A stretch of 64,000 nucleotides of DNA from Ornithinicoccus hortensis (lineage in GTDB: Bacteria > Actinomycetota > Actinomycetes > Actinomycetales > Dermatophilaceae): NCBI RefSeq assembly GCF_006716185.1, contig NZ_VFOP01000001.1:2666001-2730000 (forward strand), written 5' to 3'. Under the pieces are notes generated by a model, which saw only the letters and a list, made by a program, of their open reading frames with translations, did not search any database and was not told the origin of the DNA. Shown here one piece after another: positions 50,332-59,908 of this stretch. Made by a program: the position numbers and the translations under genes. Numbering within the stretch: position 1 is the stretch's first letter; each line of letters begins with the position of its first letter.

Positions 50332-52183
50332 GGCCTTCCTCTCCGGCGGGCGCGTCGACCGCGACCCGCTCCTGTCCCGGCGTGAGCCCGGCCAGGGCGG
50401 CCTGGGTGGCGAAGTCCGGCTCCGCGGCCACGACCTCCTCGAAGGTCCCCTGCGCGATCAGCCGGCCGTCGCGCATGAAGCACACCTGCTCGCTGTGCCG
50501 GATGGTGGCCAGGCGGTGGGCGACCACGATGACGCTCACCTCGCCGGCCAGCTCGCGGATCGCCGAGGTGACGGCGGCCTCGGTGCTGGTGTCCAGGGCC
50601 GAGGTGGCCTCGTCCATGACCAGGACGACGGGGTCGGTGTAGAGCGCCCGGGCGACCCCGAGCCGTTGCTTCTGCCCACCGGACAGGCTCATCCCACGCT
50701 CCCCCACCTTGCCGTGGATGCCCCCGGGGCGGGCCTCGATGACGTCGAGCATCTGGGCCCGCTCCAGGGCCCGGCGGACTCGGTCCTCGTCGACCTCGGA
50801 GTCCTTCCAGGTGAGGGCGACGTTGCGGGCCACCGACGCGTCGAACAGGGAGACCTCCTGCGGCACGTAGCCCACCTTGCTGCGCCAGCCGAGGAGCACC
50901 TCCTCCAGCGGGGTCTCCCCCACGAGCACCCGTCCCTCGGAGGGCTCCAGCAGGCCCAGGATGATGTCGACCAGGGTCGACTTGCCGGATCCTGACGCCC
51001 CGACCAGGGCCAGCGTCTGCCCGAACGGCAGTTCCAGGCTGACCTCCCGCACGGCCGGGACCTCGCTGCCGGGGTAGCTGAACGTCACCCGGTCCAGCCG
51101 CAGGGTGCGCGCGGCGTCGGGCAGGTCGCGGGCCCCGGCCGCGGCATCGGCGGCGACGTAGCCGCGGCCCCGCTCGATCTCCGCGAGCACCTGGTCGGCG
51201 AAGGGCATGTTCGCGCCCGTCTGGGCCATGATCGTCTGGAACCGGGTCAGCGACGGCACGATGCGGAAGCCGGCGACCCCGAACAGGGCCACCGCCGCGA
51301 GGGCGCCGCTCACGCCGTCCTCGCCGGAGGCGACCGCCTGGAGGTAGCCGATGGTCGCGCCGATCCCCAGGCCCCCGATCAGGCCAGCCTCCAGGACGTA
51401 GCGCGGGATGGCGCCGAGGAAGGACTGGTTCGCCCTGGCCTGCGAGGCCCGCTTGCGCACCGAGAGCACCACCTCGGCGACCTCGCCGGACTTGTTGCGC
51501 AGCGTGATCTCCTTCAGCGAGTGGATCATCTCACTGATCAGCCGGACGGCCCGGGTCGAGTAGTTGCGGTTGTCCTGACCCGCCTTGACCGCCTTGCGCA
51601 GCACCCACAGGTAGAGGACCGCGCCGATCAGCCCAAAGTAGACGATCGTGGCCGAGGCCAGCACCGGTTGGGCCACCAGCAGGACGCCCAGTACGGCGAT
51701 GAAGGTGAACAACTCACCGGACAGTTGGCAGAACGGGATGAGGACGCCGGCGACGGTGGCGCCCACCCCGACGTCGGTGGCCCGCACGATCTCGGTGGAG
51801 TTGCGGGTCAACCGCTCGGTCCACGGGGCCCGGAAGGTCGTCTCCAGCAACTGCGCCCCGAGCACCTGCTCGAAGCGGGCGAAACGCCTCGTGGCCCACC
51901 ATTGCAGGCAGATGGCGAGGACGCTCTTGCCGATGATCAGCAGCCCGACCAGGATCAGGATGTTGCGGAACTGCGCCGGCTCGCTGATCGTCACGCCGAT
52001 GACGGGGACCTGGAACGAGGCCCCAGTCAGCATCGGCGCCATGATCATCGCGAGCAGGCCGAGGGCCAGCACGTCCAGGATCGCCAGCATGCTCTGCAGC
52101 ACGGCGAAGGTGGAGATGAACCGGCGGGTTCCGGCCGGCAGCACGGTGAGCAGCGATCGGACGGTCCGCCACAGAGCGACCAT
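50324..52183 (-). CDS. ABC exporter/flippase (membrane and ATPase domains fused)
   Basis: The 619-residue half-transporter has six membrane helices in the first 320 residues and an ATPase domain with Walker A GASGSGKST, Q-loop YVPQEVSLFD, signature LSGGQKQR, Walker B VVLVMDEATSALD and H-loop VAHRLATI. It resembles PglK/MsbA-type lipid-linked sugar flippases, which fits the two coupled glycosyltransferases. A GAGGAGG ribosome site precedes the ATG. A 12-base palindrome, CAACCCGGGTTG (52198-52209), lies just upstream. Confidence 0.9.
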   Translation of the reverse strand: MVALWRTVRSLLTVLPAGTRRFISTFAVLQSMLAILDVLALGLLAMIMAPMLTGASFQVPVIGVTISEPAQFRNILILVGLLIIGKSVLAICLQWWATRRFARFEQVLGAQLLETTFRAPWTERLTRNSTEIVRATDVGVGATVAGVLIPFCQLSGELFTFIAVLGVLLVAQPVLASATIVYFGLIGAVLYLWVLRKAVKAGQDNRNYSTRAVRLISEMIHSLKEITLRNKSGEVAEVVLSVRKRASQARANQSFLGAIPRYVLEAGLIGGLGIGATIGYLQAVASGEDGVSGALAAVALFGVAGFRIVPSLTRFQTIMAQTGANMPFADQVLAEIERGRGYVAADAAAGARDLPDAARTLRLDRVTFSYPGSEVPAVREVSLELPFGQTLALVGASGSGKSTLVDIILGLLEPSEGRVLVGETPLEEVLLGWRSKVGYVPQEVSLFDASVARNVALTWKDSEVDEDRVRRALERAQMLDVIEARPGGIHGKVGERGMSLSGGQKQRLGVARALYTDPVVLVMDEATSALDTSTEAAVTSAIRELAGEVSVIVVAHRLATIRHSEQVCFMRDGRLIAQGTFEEVVAAEPDFATQAALAGLTPGQERVAVDAPAGEEGRD

Positions 52184-52234
52184 CCACGCCTCCTCAGCAA
52201 CCCGGGTTGTTGTCCGGCGTCAGCCTAACGGTGC

Positions 52235-52816
52235 TCAGCCGGTATTCCAGGTGCGCTGCCACCAGCGGCGGCGTGGCGCTGCGCCGTCGACCGTGGCCGG
52301 CTCGCCGGCCGACTCGGCCGTCACCGCCTGGTGCGCCTCCCGGGCCTCCCTCCAGGCCGCGACCATCTCCTCGATGTCGACCCGCCCGACGACCACCGGC
52401 GAGCCGGTGCCGAAGTAGGGCTTGCGACGGTCGGCCAGGACCCGTTCGTTGAAGTCCTCGAGCCGCTGCCGGACCTGGGCCTCCTCGGCCAGCTCGACCA
52501 GCGCCTCCGGGAAGGTCGAGCGCTCCCGGCGGAGCGCCAGGGCCGTCGGCAGCGCCCCGGTCATGTCCAGCTTCTCCCGCTGGATCAGCCCCTTGATCCA
52601 CCAGTCGGGGTCGTCCCCCGCCCGGTCGATGCGGTCCAGCGGTTTGCCCGCCCCGGGCAGGTCGTCGAAGTCGCCGTTGCGCTGGGCCTGCTGGATGGCA
52701 TGGTCCACCCAGGTCTCGATCTTCTGCAGGTCCATCCGCGGCCGCGCGGTCGCGGCCTCCGCCTGGTCGGGCACGGCGCGCGCCTGGTCCGTCCGTCCTG
52801 GTTCCGGTCCACTCAT
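52235..52816 (-). CDS. DUF1992 (DnaJ-homologue subfamily C member 28-like) protein
   Basis: The 193-residue protein contains the DUF1992 core: KIETWVDHAIQQAQRNGDFDDLPGAGKPL, followed by DPDWWIKGLIQREKL and PEALVELAEEAQVRQRLEDFNERV. The function of this domain is not established. ATG at 52816 overlaps the stop of the MmcQ/YjbR gene (ATGA), so a start at 52825 is unlikely. Confidence 0.9.
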   Translation of the reverse strand: MSGPEPGRTDQARAVPDQAEAATARPRMDLQKIETWVDHAIQQAQRNGDFDDLPGAGKPLDRIDRAGDDPDWWIKGLIQREKLDMTGALPTALALRRERSTFPEALVELAEEAQVRQRLEDFNERVLADRRKPYFGTGSPVVVGRVDIEEMVAAWREAREAHQAVTAESAGEPATVDGAAPRRRWWQRTWNTG

Positions 52817-53175
52817 CCTGCCCACCCCTCGGGTCGGTGCTTCTTCGGCAACCGCGCGACCACCAGCCGGTAGGAGTCCTCGATCGCCTCGATCAGTTCA
52901 TCGTCCGGGATCGCGCCGCCCCGGGCCAGCGAATTCCATCCGGACCGGCCGATGTAGGCCATCACGGAGGCATCGTCCGGATAGCGGTCGAGCCACTCGT
53001 CGGCCTCCTCCCGGGTGACCGCGGCCTTGATCCCGATCGACCCGGAGCCCAGGAAACAGAAGATCTTGCCCGCCCCCGCAGGCCCGACCTTGGCGACCTG
53101 GTCGCCCTCCCACGGCTCGTCCGGCCAGGCGCCGGGCAGGCCGAGTGCGTGGTCCCTGATGTGGTCCTGCGCCAT
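52813..53175 (-). CDS. MmcQ/YjbR-family protein
   Basis: The 120-residue protein has the CyaY-like YjbR fold: DHALGLPGAWPDEPWEGDQVAKVGP, KIFCFLG, GIKAAVTREEADEWLDRYP and the C-terminal ELIEAIEDSYRLVVARLPKK. Many members are annotated as DNA-binding proteins, but the role is unproven. It is translationally coupled to the DUF1992 gene. The MFS gene upstream is 32 bases away on the same strand. Confidence 0.9.
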   Translation of the reverse strand: MAQDHIRDHALGLPGAWPDEPWEGDQVAKVGPAGAGKIFCFLGSGSIGIKAAVTREEADEWLDRYPDDASVMAYIGRSGWNSLARGGAIPDDELIEAIEDSYRLVVARLPKKHRPEGWAG

Positions 53176-53207
53176 GGCCCGCCTCCCGCGGTCGAGGTCC
53201 CTCCAGG

Positions 53208-54431
53208 CTAACGCGTGCGCCGGTGCAGCCAGAGGGAGAGCCCCAGGACGGCCAGGCCGGCCATCGACAGCGCCGCCCCGACCCAGCTGGCCGCCTGGTA
53301 GCCCCACCCGGCGTGGATCACCGCGCCCCCGAGCCAGGCACCCAGCGCGTTGGCGAAGTTCAGCGCGGCGTGGTTGCTCGCGGCGCCGATCGTCTCCGCG
53401 TCCCCGGCGACCTGCATCAGCCGCAGCTGCAGCACCACCACGAGCACGGACGCGGCGGCGGACACGGCGAAGACGGTCAGCAGGGCCGGCACCGCCCACT
53501 GCGAGGTCACCGTGAAGGTCGCCAGCAGCAGCCCCGTGGCGACCAGCGCGATGAGCAGCCCGCGCAGCACCGACCAGTCGGCCAGCCAGCCGCCGACGAG
53601 GGAGCCGACCGCGCCGCCGATGCCGAAGACGAGGAGGAACCACGGGACCGCCGACTCACCCAGTCCGGTGACCTCAGTGACCGTCGGGGCGATGTAGGAG
53701 TACATCGCGAACATCCCGCCGAAGCCCACGGCCCCGATCAGCAGGGTCAACCAGACCTGCGCGCGGCGGAAGGCCGCCAGCTCGCGGCGCCCGCTCGCGG
53801 TCCGGTCCCCCGGGGTGCGCGGGACCCACCGGGCGACGAGGGCGACCGTCAGCACGGCCACCGCCGCCACGAGCCAGTAGGCCGAGCGCCAGCCCATGGT
53901 CTTTCCCAGCCAGGTCGCCGCCGGCACCCCGGCCATGTTGGCGATCGGTATGCCGAGCATCACCCGGCTCACCGCGCGCCCCTTCTGCCCGGGGGCGGCG
54001 AGCGAGGAGACGATCAGCGCCGAGACCCCGAAGAAGGCCCCGTGCGGCACGCCGGAGAGGAAGCGGGCCAGCACCAACCACTCGTAGGAGGACGCCAGGG
54101 CGCTGGCGATGCTGCCGAGGGTGAAGACGGCCATCAGCGCCAGGGCGAGACCGCGGCGCGGCAACCGTGCCCCGAGCACCGCGACGACGGGCGTGCCGAG
54201 CAGCACGCCCACGGCATACGCGGAGATGGCGTGACCTGCGGTGGGGATCGAGACGTGGACGCCGTTCGCGATCTGCGGCAACAGGCCCATCGTCACGAAC
54301 TCGGTGGTGCCGATCGCGAACCCGCCGACCACGAGGGCCGTGGTGACGAGGGCGAGGTGGGCCCGGGCCGGGGCGTCGAGGGTCTCGGGGGTGGGGTGTG
54401 GAGTGTGCGGGCGTGGCGGGGCCACGGTCAT
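53208..54431 (-). CDS. MFS drug/solute exporter (DHA1, AraJ/PbuE-like)
   Basis: The 407-residue transporter has 12 predicted membrane helices. The first contains GGFAIGTTEFVTMGLLPQIA, a hallmark of the arabinose-efflux (AraJ) group, and RFLSGVPHGAFFGV matches motif C-like helix 5 of DHA1 exporters. It should use proton antiport to expel a small compound. ATG at 54431 follows AGGAG. It is divergent from the sugar porter, with 185 bases between starts in which I see no gene. Confidence 0.9.
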   Translation of the reverse strand: MTVAPPRPHTPHPTPETLDAPARAHLALVTTALVVGGFAIGTTEFVTMGLLPQIANGVHVSIPTAGHAISAYAVGVLLGTPVVAVLGARLPRRGLALALMAVFTLGSIASALASSYEWLVLARFLSGVPHGAFFGVSALIVSSLAAPGQKGRAVSRVMLGIPIANMAGVPAATWLGKTMGWRSAYWLVAAVAVLTVALVARWVPRTPGDRTASGRRELAAFRRAQVWLTLLIGAVGFGGMFAMYSYIAPTVTEVTGLGESAVPWFLLVFGIGGAVGSLVGGWLADWSVLRGLLIALVATGLLLATFTVTSQWAVPALLTVFAVSAAASVLVVVLQLRLMQVAGDAETIGAASNHAALNFANALGAWLGGAVIHAGWGYQAASWVGAALSMAGLAVLGLSLWLHRRTR

Positions 54432-54616
54432 CCAGGGGCTCCTGTGGGGTTCGGGGACGTGGCCCGACGTCCCTGTCCGCGGCCGGCACCAGCACAATGC
54501 GCGTCCACCCCGCAATATTCCGAACGCCGTGGCCGCTGGTCCCGGACCGTGATCCGTGGTTGGCAGTCCACTACCCCTCACTGTCGAGGGCACCGGGTCG
54601 GAAGGGGATGTGTCCC

Positions 54617-56032
54617 ATGGCTAGTCAACCGTCATCGACCGAGGAGCAGTACGCGACGGGGAGGGCGCTCATCCTGGCCGCCGTCGCCGCACTCGGCGGC
54701 TTCCTGTTCGGCTTCGACACGGCCGTGATCAACGGCACCGTCACGGCGGTGCGCGCGCAGTTCGAGATGGGCTCGGGACTCACCGGCTTCGTGGTGTCCT
54801 CGGCATTGCTGGGCTGCGTCGCCGGTGCCTATCTCGCGGGACGTCTGGCCGACCGGATCGGCCGCACCCGGGTGATGGTGATCGCCGCCGCCCTGTTCTT
54901 CGTCAGCGCCGCCGGGTCGGGCCTGGCCTTCGGTCCGGCCGACCTGATCGGCTGGCGGGTGCTCGGCGGGCTGGGGGTGGGCGCCGCCTCGGTGATCGCC
55001 CCCGCCTACATCGCCGAGATCTCCCCCGCCTCGATCCGTGGCCGCCTTGGGTCCCTGCAACAGCTGGCCATCGTGACCGGCATCTTCGTCGCGCTGCTCT
55101 CCGACGCCTGGCTCGCCGCGATCGCCGGTGGTGCCGCGGAGCAGCTCTGGTGGGGCATGGAGGCGTGGCGGTGGATGTTCATCGCCGAGGTAATCCCCGC
55201 GGCGGTCTACGGCGTGATGGCGCTGACCATCCCGGAGTCCCCCCGCTTCCTGGTGGCCCGGGGTGACCTCGAGCGCGCCCGCGCGGTGCTGGGCGAGGTG
55301 CTCAAGACCGGGATCGACGACCGGATCGCCGAGATCGTCCGGACGGTCAAGCGCGACGCCAGGTCCTCCTTCCGAGACCTGCTGAACCCCGGCGGCCGCG
55401 GGCTGCTGCCCATCGTCTGGATCGGCGTCGCACTCTCGGTCTTCCAGCAGTTCGTTGGGATCAACGTGATCTTCTACTACTCCTCGACGCTGTGGCAGTC
55501 GGTGGGCTTCACCGAGTCCGACGCGCTCACCCAGACCGTGATCACCTCCGTCACCAACATCGTGGTCACCCTGGTGGCGATCGCGCTGATCGACAAGATC
55601 GGACGCCGGCGACTGCTCACGATCGGCTCGGTGGGGATGTTCCTCACCCTGGGCACGCTGGCCTACATCTTCGCCACCGCCCCGCTGGTCCAGGGCGACG
55701 AGGGCCTGGAGCCCGCGCTCGGCGACACCCAGGGCGTCATCGCGCTCGTCGCCGCCAACCTGTTCGTGGTCTTCTTCGGTATTTCGTGGGGCCCGGCGGT
55801 GTGGGTGCTGCTCGGCGAGATGTTCAACAACAAGATCCGCGGCACGGCCCTCGGCCTGGCCGCCGCGGCACAGTGGCTGGCCAACTTCGCGATCTCGACC
55901 AGCTTCCCGGCGATGGCCGACGTCGGCCTGGGCTTCGCCTACGGGTTCTACACCCTGTTCGCATTCCTGTCGCTGGTGTTCGTGCTCAAGTTCGTGCCGG
56001 AGACGAAGGGCAGACAGCTCGAGGACATGTAG
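54617..56032 (+). CDS. Sugar porter (MFS, sugar:H+ symporter type)
   Basis: The 471-residue permease has 12 helices and family signatures: GGFLFGFDTAVINGTV (helix 1), GRLADRIGRTRVM (motif A), PESPRFLVARG, QQFVGINVIFYYSSTLW (helix 7, sugar binding), DKIGRRRLL and VPETKGRQLEDM at the C-terminus. It should import a hexose or pentose. ATG at 54617 has GGAAGGGG nine bases upstream. The substrate cannot be decided from the sequence. Confidence 0.94.
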   Translation: MASQPSSTEEQYATGRALILAAVAALGGFLFGFDTAVINGTVTAVRAQFEMGSGLTGFVVSSALLGCVAGAYLAGRLADRIGRTRVMVIAAALFFVSAAGSGLAFGPADLIGWRVLGGLGVGAASVIAPAYIAEISPASIRGRLGSLQQLAIVTGIFVALLSDAWLAAIAGGAAEQLWWGMEAWRWMFIAEVIPAAVYGVMALTIPESPRFLVARGDLERARAVLGEVLKTGIDDRIAEIVRTVKRDARSSFRDLLNPGGRGLLPIVWIGVALSVFQQFVGINVIFYYSSTLWQSVGFTESDALTQTVITSVTNIVVTLVAIALIDKIGRRRLLTIGSVGMFLTLGTLAYIFATAPLVQGDEGLEPALGDTQGVIALVAANLFVVFFGISWGPAVWVLLGEMFNNKIRGTALGLAAAAQWLANFAISTSFPAMADVGLGFAYGFYTLFAFLSLVFVLKFVPETKGRQLEDM

Positions 56033-56111
56033 CCCGGGAGGCTGTGGACAACGGCCCCCTACTCCCCTCCAGGCACGGCACAGTGGTGCGGATGGGCAGG
56101 AAGGGGGCAGC

Positions 56112-56669
56112 ATGGATCGCGTGACGCCCATCCCGCACAGCGGACCGCTCACCCGCGGGGACCTCGAGCAACTGCGCGGTGGCCACGACTCTGCGCGCTA
56201 TGAGCTGCTCGACGGGAGCGTGCTGGTGACCCCGTCCCCCGGGCGGTGGCACCAGACCGCCCTGCTCAACCTGGTCCTCCTGCTCAACGACGGGCTCCCC
56301 GACGGGCTGGTGCTCCTGTTCGCACCGTTCGACGTCGTCCTGGCGGAGGACACCGTCCTCCAACCGGATCTCCTGGTGGCCCGACGGACGGACCTCACCG
56401 ACCGGGACCTGCCGGCGGCACCGGTGCTGGCGGTCGAGGTGTTGTCGCCGAGCACCCGTCGGATCGACCTAGGCCTGAAGTTCGAGCGCTACCTGCGGGC
56501 GGGGTGTCCGTCGTACTGGGTCGTCGACCCGGTGGAGCCGTCCCTGAGCGCCTGGCGGCTCCGGGGCGGCCACTACCGCCTGGTCGCGGAGGTCACCGGC
56601 GAGGAGGTCGCGCGCTTGTCGGATCCGTTCCCGGTGGAGATCCGACCCGCCGACCTGGTCCGCGATTGA
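56112..56669 (+). CDS. Uma2-family (DUF820) putative endonuclease
   Basis: The 185-residue protein has the PD-(D/E)xK-like core of Uma2 proteins: RYELLDGSVLVTPSPGRWHQ, TVLQPDLLVARR and VLAVEVLSPSTRRIDLGLKFERYLRAGCPSYWVVDP. The Asp, Glu and Lys of the nuclease site are present. The biological role of Uma2 proteins is unclear; they are common in mobile or variable regions. It stands alone here. Confidence 0.9.
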   Translation: MDRVTPIPHSGPLTRGDLEQLRGGHDSARYELLDGSVLVTPSPGRWHQTALLNLVLLLNDGLPDGLVLLFAPFDVVLAEDTVLQPDLLVARRTDLTDRDLPAAPVLAVEVLSPSTRRIDLGLKFERYLRAGCPSYWVVDPVEPSLSAWRLRGGHYRLVAEVTGEEVARLSDPFPVEIRPADLVRD

Positions 56670-56680
56670 GGGAAACGGTG

Positions 56681-57904
56681 CTAGCCCTGCTGCGGCAGCT
56701 CGTCGTCGACGTAGCCCGGGCCGGCAGCGATGAGGCCGGACCCGGCCATCAGGAGGCCGACCAGCACGAGGAGCCCGAGGGGCAGGTTCCAGTTCCCCCC
56801 GAGGTCGAACAGCCAGCCGACCAGGAAGGGGCCCACGGCCGCCATCAGGTAGCCCATGGACTGGGTGAACCCGGAGACCCGGGTGGTGACCCGGGGATCG
56901 CGGGTGTGGATCGTGATCAGCGCGATGGCCAGCGGGAAGGCGGCCCCCGCCATCCCGAGGAAGACCGCCCACAGCCACGGGAGCGTGGTGGGGGCCAGCC
57001 ACAGGCCCAGGTAGCCGGCGCTCAGCAGGGCACCCAGCAGCACGACGAGGACCCGCAGGTCGGAGTAGCGACCCACCATCCAGGGCATCAGGAAGCCGGT
57101 GGGGATCCCGAAGGCCGCGATGGTCGCACCGAGCACCCCGGCCATCGAGGGCGCCAGCCCGCTGTCCCGGTAGATCTGCGCGATCCAGGCGAACTGGATG
57201 TAGGCCTGGGAGGACTGCACCCCGAAGAAGACGGCCAAGGCGCATGCCTTCCTCGAGCGGAGCATCCCCCACATCGAGCCGGTCACCGCGCGCTGGCCGG
57301 GCAGCCTCCGGCGCTGCTCCACCAGCGCCAGCACCACCCACGGGATGCACGCCAATGCTGCGGTCACGCCCCACAGGCCGATGCTGCCGCGCCACTGCCC
57401 GGGCAGCGTGCCCGCGAGCGGGATGGCGAGGGCCGCCGGGATGCTGGCGCCCAGCGCGAGCCCGGTGGAGTACACCGAGGTCATCAGCGGCAGCCGGTTC
57501 GGGAAGTGTCGCTTGATGAAGGCCGGGATCAGCACGTTGCCGACCGCGACTCCCGCGAACGCGAGCAGCGAGAGCCCGATGAAGACGGCGACGTCGCCGA
57601 CGACCGCGCGGGCCACCAGCCCGACGGCGGCGGCGAAGGCACCCACGGCGATGGCCGAGTTCAGGCCGATCCGGATCGCCAGGGTGACCGCCATCGCCCC
57701 GAACACCGCGAAGCCGAAACCGGGCAGCGCCCCCAGCACGCCGGCCGCGGCGGCGCTCATGTCCAGCCCGTCCTGGATCTCGGCGAGGACGGGTCCGATC
57801 GAGGAGGCGGCGGGCCGCAGGTTGAGGGCCAGGAAGAGGACGGCGATCGCCGCGAGCGCGGCGCGGCGGGCCGGCACGGCGGGGCGGGCGGGGGTGTCAG
57901 CCAC
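56681..57904 (-). CDS. MFS transporter, CynX/NimT-like
   Basis: The 407-residue transporter has 12 helices and resembles the cyanate/2-nitroimidazole group: LFLALNLRPAASSIGPVL in helix 1 and GVAVGNVLIPAFIKRHFPNR before helix 5 are characteristic. It may export or import small anions. The GTG start overlaps the matrixin-type protease gene stop by eight bases, so the two are coupled, although a shared role is not obvious. Confidence 0.88.
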   Translation of the reverse strand: MADTPARPAVPARRAALAAIAVLFLALNLRPAASSIGPVLAEIQDGLDMSAAAAGVLGALPGFGFAVFGAMAVTLAIRIGLNSAIAVGAFAAAVGLVARAVVGDVAVFIGLSLLAFAGVAVGNVLIPAFIKRHFPNRLPLMTSVYSTGLALGASIPAALAIPLAGTLPGQWRGSIGLWGVTAALACIPWVVLALVEQRRRLPGQRAVTGSMWGMLRSRKACALAVFFGVQSSQAYIQFAWIAQIYRDSGLAPSMAGVLGATIAAFGIPTGFLMPWMVGRYSDLRVLVVLLGALLSAGYLGLWLAPTTLPWLWAVFLGMAGAAFPLAIALITIHTRDPRVTTRVSGFTQSMGYLMAAVGPFLVGWLFDLGGNWNLPLGLLVLVGLLMAGSGLIAAGPGYVDDELPQQG

Positions 57905-58658
57905 AGGCCACGTTCCCCAGTCGGGCCAACCCGGCCAGGTCGCCGGTGCCGTAGGTCAGGTTGCGCGCCCCCTCGGCGTGCATCAGCTGGCTCTCGTCAT
58001 CGACGTGGTCCAGCCCGACGAGGTGGCCGAACTCGTGGTCGACGATCGCCTGCCGGACCGCCGGCTCCCGCATGTCCTCGAAGGCGTCGACGTCGAGCAC
58101 GACCACGCCGGACACGAACTGCTTGAAGCCGTTCGGCGCCTGCTGCACGGTGCTGCCGCCGATCCCGGCGATGCGCCCCTCGAGCTCGGACACCTCCTCC
58201 TCGTCGGCCCACATCACCAGGACCGGCTGGTCCCGGGTGCGGATGCCGCGCTCCCGGTCGGGAGTGGTGCCCACCAAGACGAAGACGAACCCGGTCGCCT
58301 CGCTGGTGCGCTCCAGGCTGGTGCGCACCAGCTCTTCGTGGTCCCCGGGGGCGCCGTCGGGATTGATCGCGACCTCGATCTCGCGGCACGGGTCGTAGCT
58401 CACCGGCGTCCCCGTGCCCGGTTGGGTGTCGACGAAGGCGTAGGCCGTGGCCGAGGACGAGGTCTCCGGCGCCGGGCGCAACCGGCTGGCCCCGCCCAGG
58501 CCCACCCGCTCCAGGGCGTCGGAGATCAGCAGCGGATTGAGCAGGAGCACCCCGACGAGCGCGAAGAGGAGGACCATGGCCAGGCCCGCCGGCGCCCTGC
58601 TCCGGCGCGGCCGTCCCATCGAGTCCCAACCGGGGGGCGGGGGCTCGGGAAAGGTCAT
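57897..58658 (-). CDS. Matrixin-type metalloprotease, membrane-anchored
   Basis: The 253-residue protein has a Pro-rich cytoplasmic N-terminus, one membrane helix (about 30-48, LAMVLLFALVGVLLLNPLL) and an extracellular protease domain with the extended zinc motif HEFGHLVGLDH and a downstream Met in LMHAEGA (Met-turn). There is no obvious prodomain. ATG at 58658 lies seven bases after a GATAAT -10 box, so the ATG at 58667, which overlaps that box, is less likely. Confidence 0.85.
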   Translation of the reverse strand: MTFPEPPPPGWDSMGRPRRSRAPAGLAMVLLFALVGVLLLNPLLISDALERVGLGGASRLRPAPETSSSATAYAFVDTQPGTGTPVSYDPCREIEVAINPDGAPGDHEELVRTSLERTSEATGFVFVLVGTTPDRERGIRTRDQPVLVMWADEEEVSELEGRIAGIGGSTVQQAPNGFKQFVSGVVVLDVDAFEDMREPAVRQAIVDHEFGHLVGLDHVDDESQLMHAEGARNLTYGTGDLAGLARLGNVACG

Positions 58659-58665
58659 GGTCGGC

Positions 58666-58671
58666 ATTATC
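58666..58671 (-). promoter_or_regulatory. -10 box of a leaderless promoter
   Basis: GATAAT on the minus strand lies seven bases before the ATG at 58658. It is unusually close to the TATAAT consensus for this genome. Confidence 0.5.
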
Positions 58672-58729
58672 CGTCCCCGGGTGCCCCTGCCGGGCAGCAC
58701 CCTCGACGTCCGCGCCGGTGAACCCGCTG

Positions 58730-59908
58730 CTAGGGGGCGGGAGCGAGCACCACGTCGGCGGCACCCTCCCCGGTGGCGGCCAGGGACCGGTGCGCCAGCA
58801 CCCACGCCACGCGCCGGGCCCTCGCCTCCTCGTCCCCACCTGCCCGCAGCACCCGCAGGATGGCCGCCGCCACCTCGGTCTCGTCGTATGCCGTGGCCTC
58901 CCCGAGCCGGTGCGTCACCAGGTCCTCGGCCGCCGGACCGGGCCCGGCGTAGACCACCGGGGTGCCGCAGGCCAGGGCGGCGATCACCTTGGTGGGGTAG
59001 GCGAAGTCGTAGCCCAGCCCGGGTTTCACGCTGACCAGGGCGGCCGCCGCGGCCCGCTGCCAGGCGGCGGCCTCCTCCGGCGGCACGAGCGGGCGCAGCT
59101 CGATGGTGCCCGCGGGCAGGTCCTCGGCGATCCGGCGCAGTTCCGGCCACGAGCTGCCCTGCCCGAGGAAGACCAGCCGCGCGCCGGGTTCCTCGGCGAC
59201 CACGTGGCGCATCGCCCGGGCGAAGACCTCGGCGCCCTGCCACTCCGAGGCGGTGCCGGCATACACCAGGAAGGGCGTGTCGGGAGCGGCGTCCGGTCGG
59301 TCCCCGTCGGGGGCGAAGGTGTCGGTGTCGATGCCGTTGGGGATGACCCGCACGGCCCGCCCGCCCAGGGCACGGACCCGTTCGGCGACTCCCTCGGAGA
59401 CGGCGATCACGTCCCGGGCCCCGCGCAGGGCGTAGCGCTCGACGGCGCGCACCCCGGCCACCACGGGGGCGGGGGCGCCGGTGGAGGCGGACGCGTCGGA
59501 CCAGATGTCGGCGGCGTAGTAGACGTAGGGCAACCGGCGCCGGGACACCAGCGACCGGAGCCCCGTCACCACCCGGACCACGGCGCCCGTCGTGGGCGGC
59601 GGCTCGACGAGGACGACGTCGGGCCGGCGCACGGTGAGCAGCCGCAGCGCCAGGGGCACGTCGAAGGAGAGGTACTGCAGGTAGCCGCGCACGTAGCCCG
59701 CCTCGTCCCGGAGCACCGGCCAGCGCCTCACCCGGGCTCCCGGCACGTGGCGGTCGTCCTCCGGTGCCCGGCCCGGGGGCGGGGCTGCGGTGAGCACGTC
59801 GACGTCCGCCCCGCGTCCGACCAGGGCCCGCACGACCGCCGCGAGCCGGAAGGTGGCCGCGGCGGCCTCGGGCGTGAAGATCCTGGTGGCGAGGGCGACC
59901 CGGGTCAC
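58730..59908 (-). CDS. GT4-family glycosyltransferase
   Basis: The 392-residue enzyme starts VALATRIFTPEAAAATFRLAAVV and has VIAVSEGVAERV, IPNGIDTDTF, LVYAGTASEWQGAEVF and the donor-site KVIAALACGTPVVYAGPG. This is the WbuB/WbpH-like pattern of transferases using N-acetylated hexosamine donors. GTG at 59908 overlaps the stop of the Gfo/Idh gene (GTGA), so it is the last gene of the sugar-modifying operon and likely uses its product. Confidence 0.9.
   Translation of the reverse strand: MTRVALATRIFTPEAAAATFRLAAVVRALVGRGADVDVLTAAPPPGRAPEDDRHVPGARVRRWPVLRDEAGYVRGYLQYLSFDVPLALRLLTVRRPDVVLVEPPPTTGAVVRVVTGLRSLVSRRRLPYVYYAADIWSDASASTGAPAPVVAGVRAVERYALRGARDVIAVSEGVAERVRALGGRAVRVIPNGIDTDTFAPDGDRPDAAPDTPFLVYAGTASEWQGAEVFARAMRHVVAEEPGARLVFLGQGSSWPELRRIAEDLPAGTIELRPLVPPEEAAAWQRAAAAALVSVKPGLGYDFAYPTKVIAALACGTPVVYAGPGPAAEDLVTHRLGEATAYDETEVAAAILRVLRAGGDEEARARRVAWVLAHRSLAATGEGAADVVLAPAP

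Noticed and set aside
52198-52209. Palindrome CAACCCGGGTTG as an operator of the ABC transporter
   Set aside because: It could equally be the stem of a weak terminator for the upstream gene; no promoter elements are clear around it.
54432-54616. Regulatory RNA or operator in the divergent MFS/sugar-porter gap
   Set aside because: Apart from an AT-richer patch (CAATATTCC near 54512) I found no inverted repeat or known motif that could be defended.
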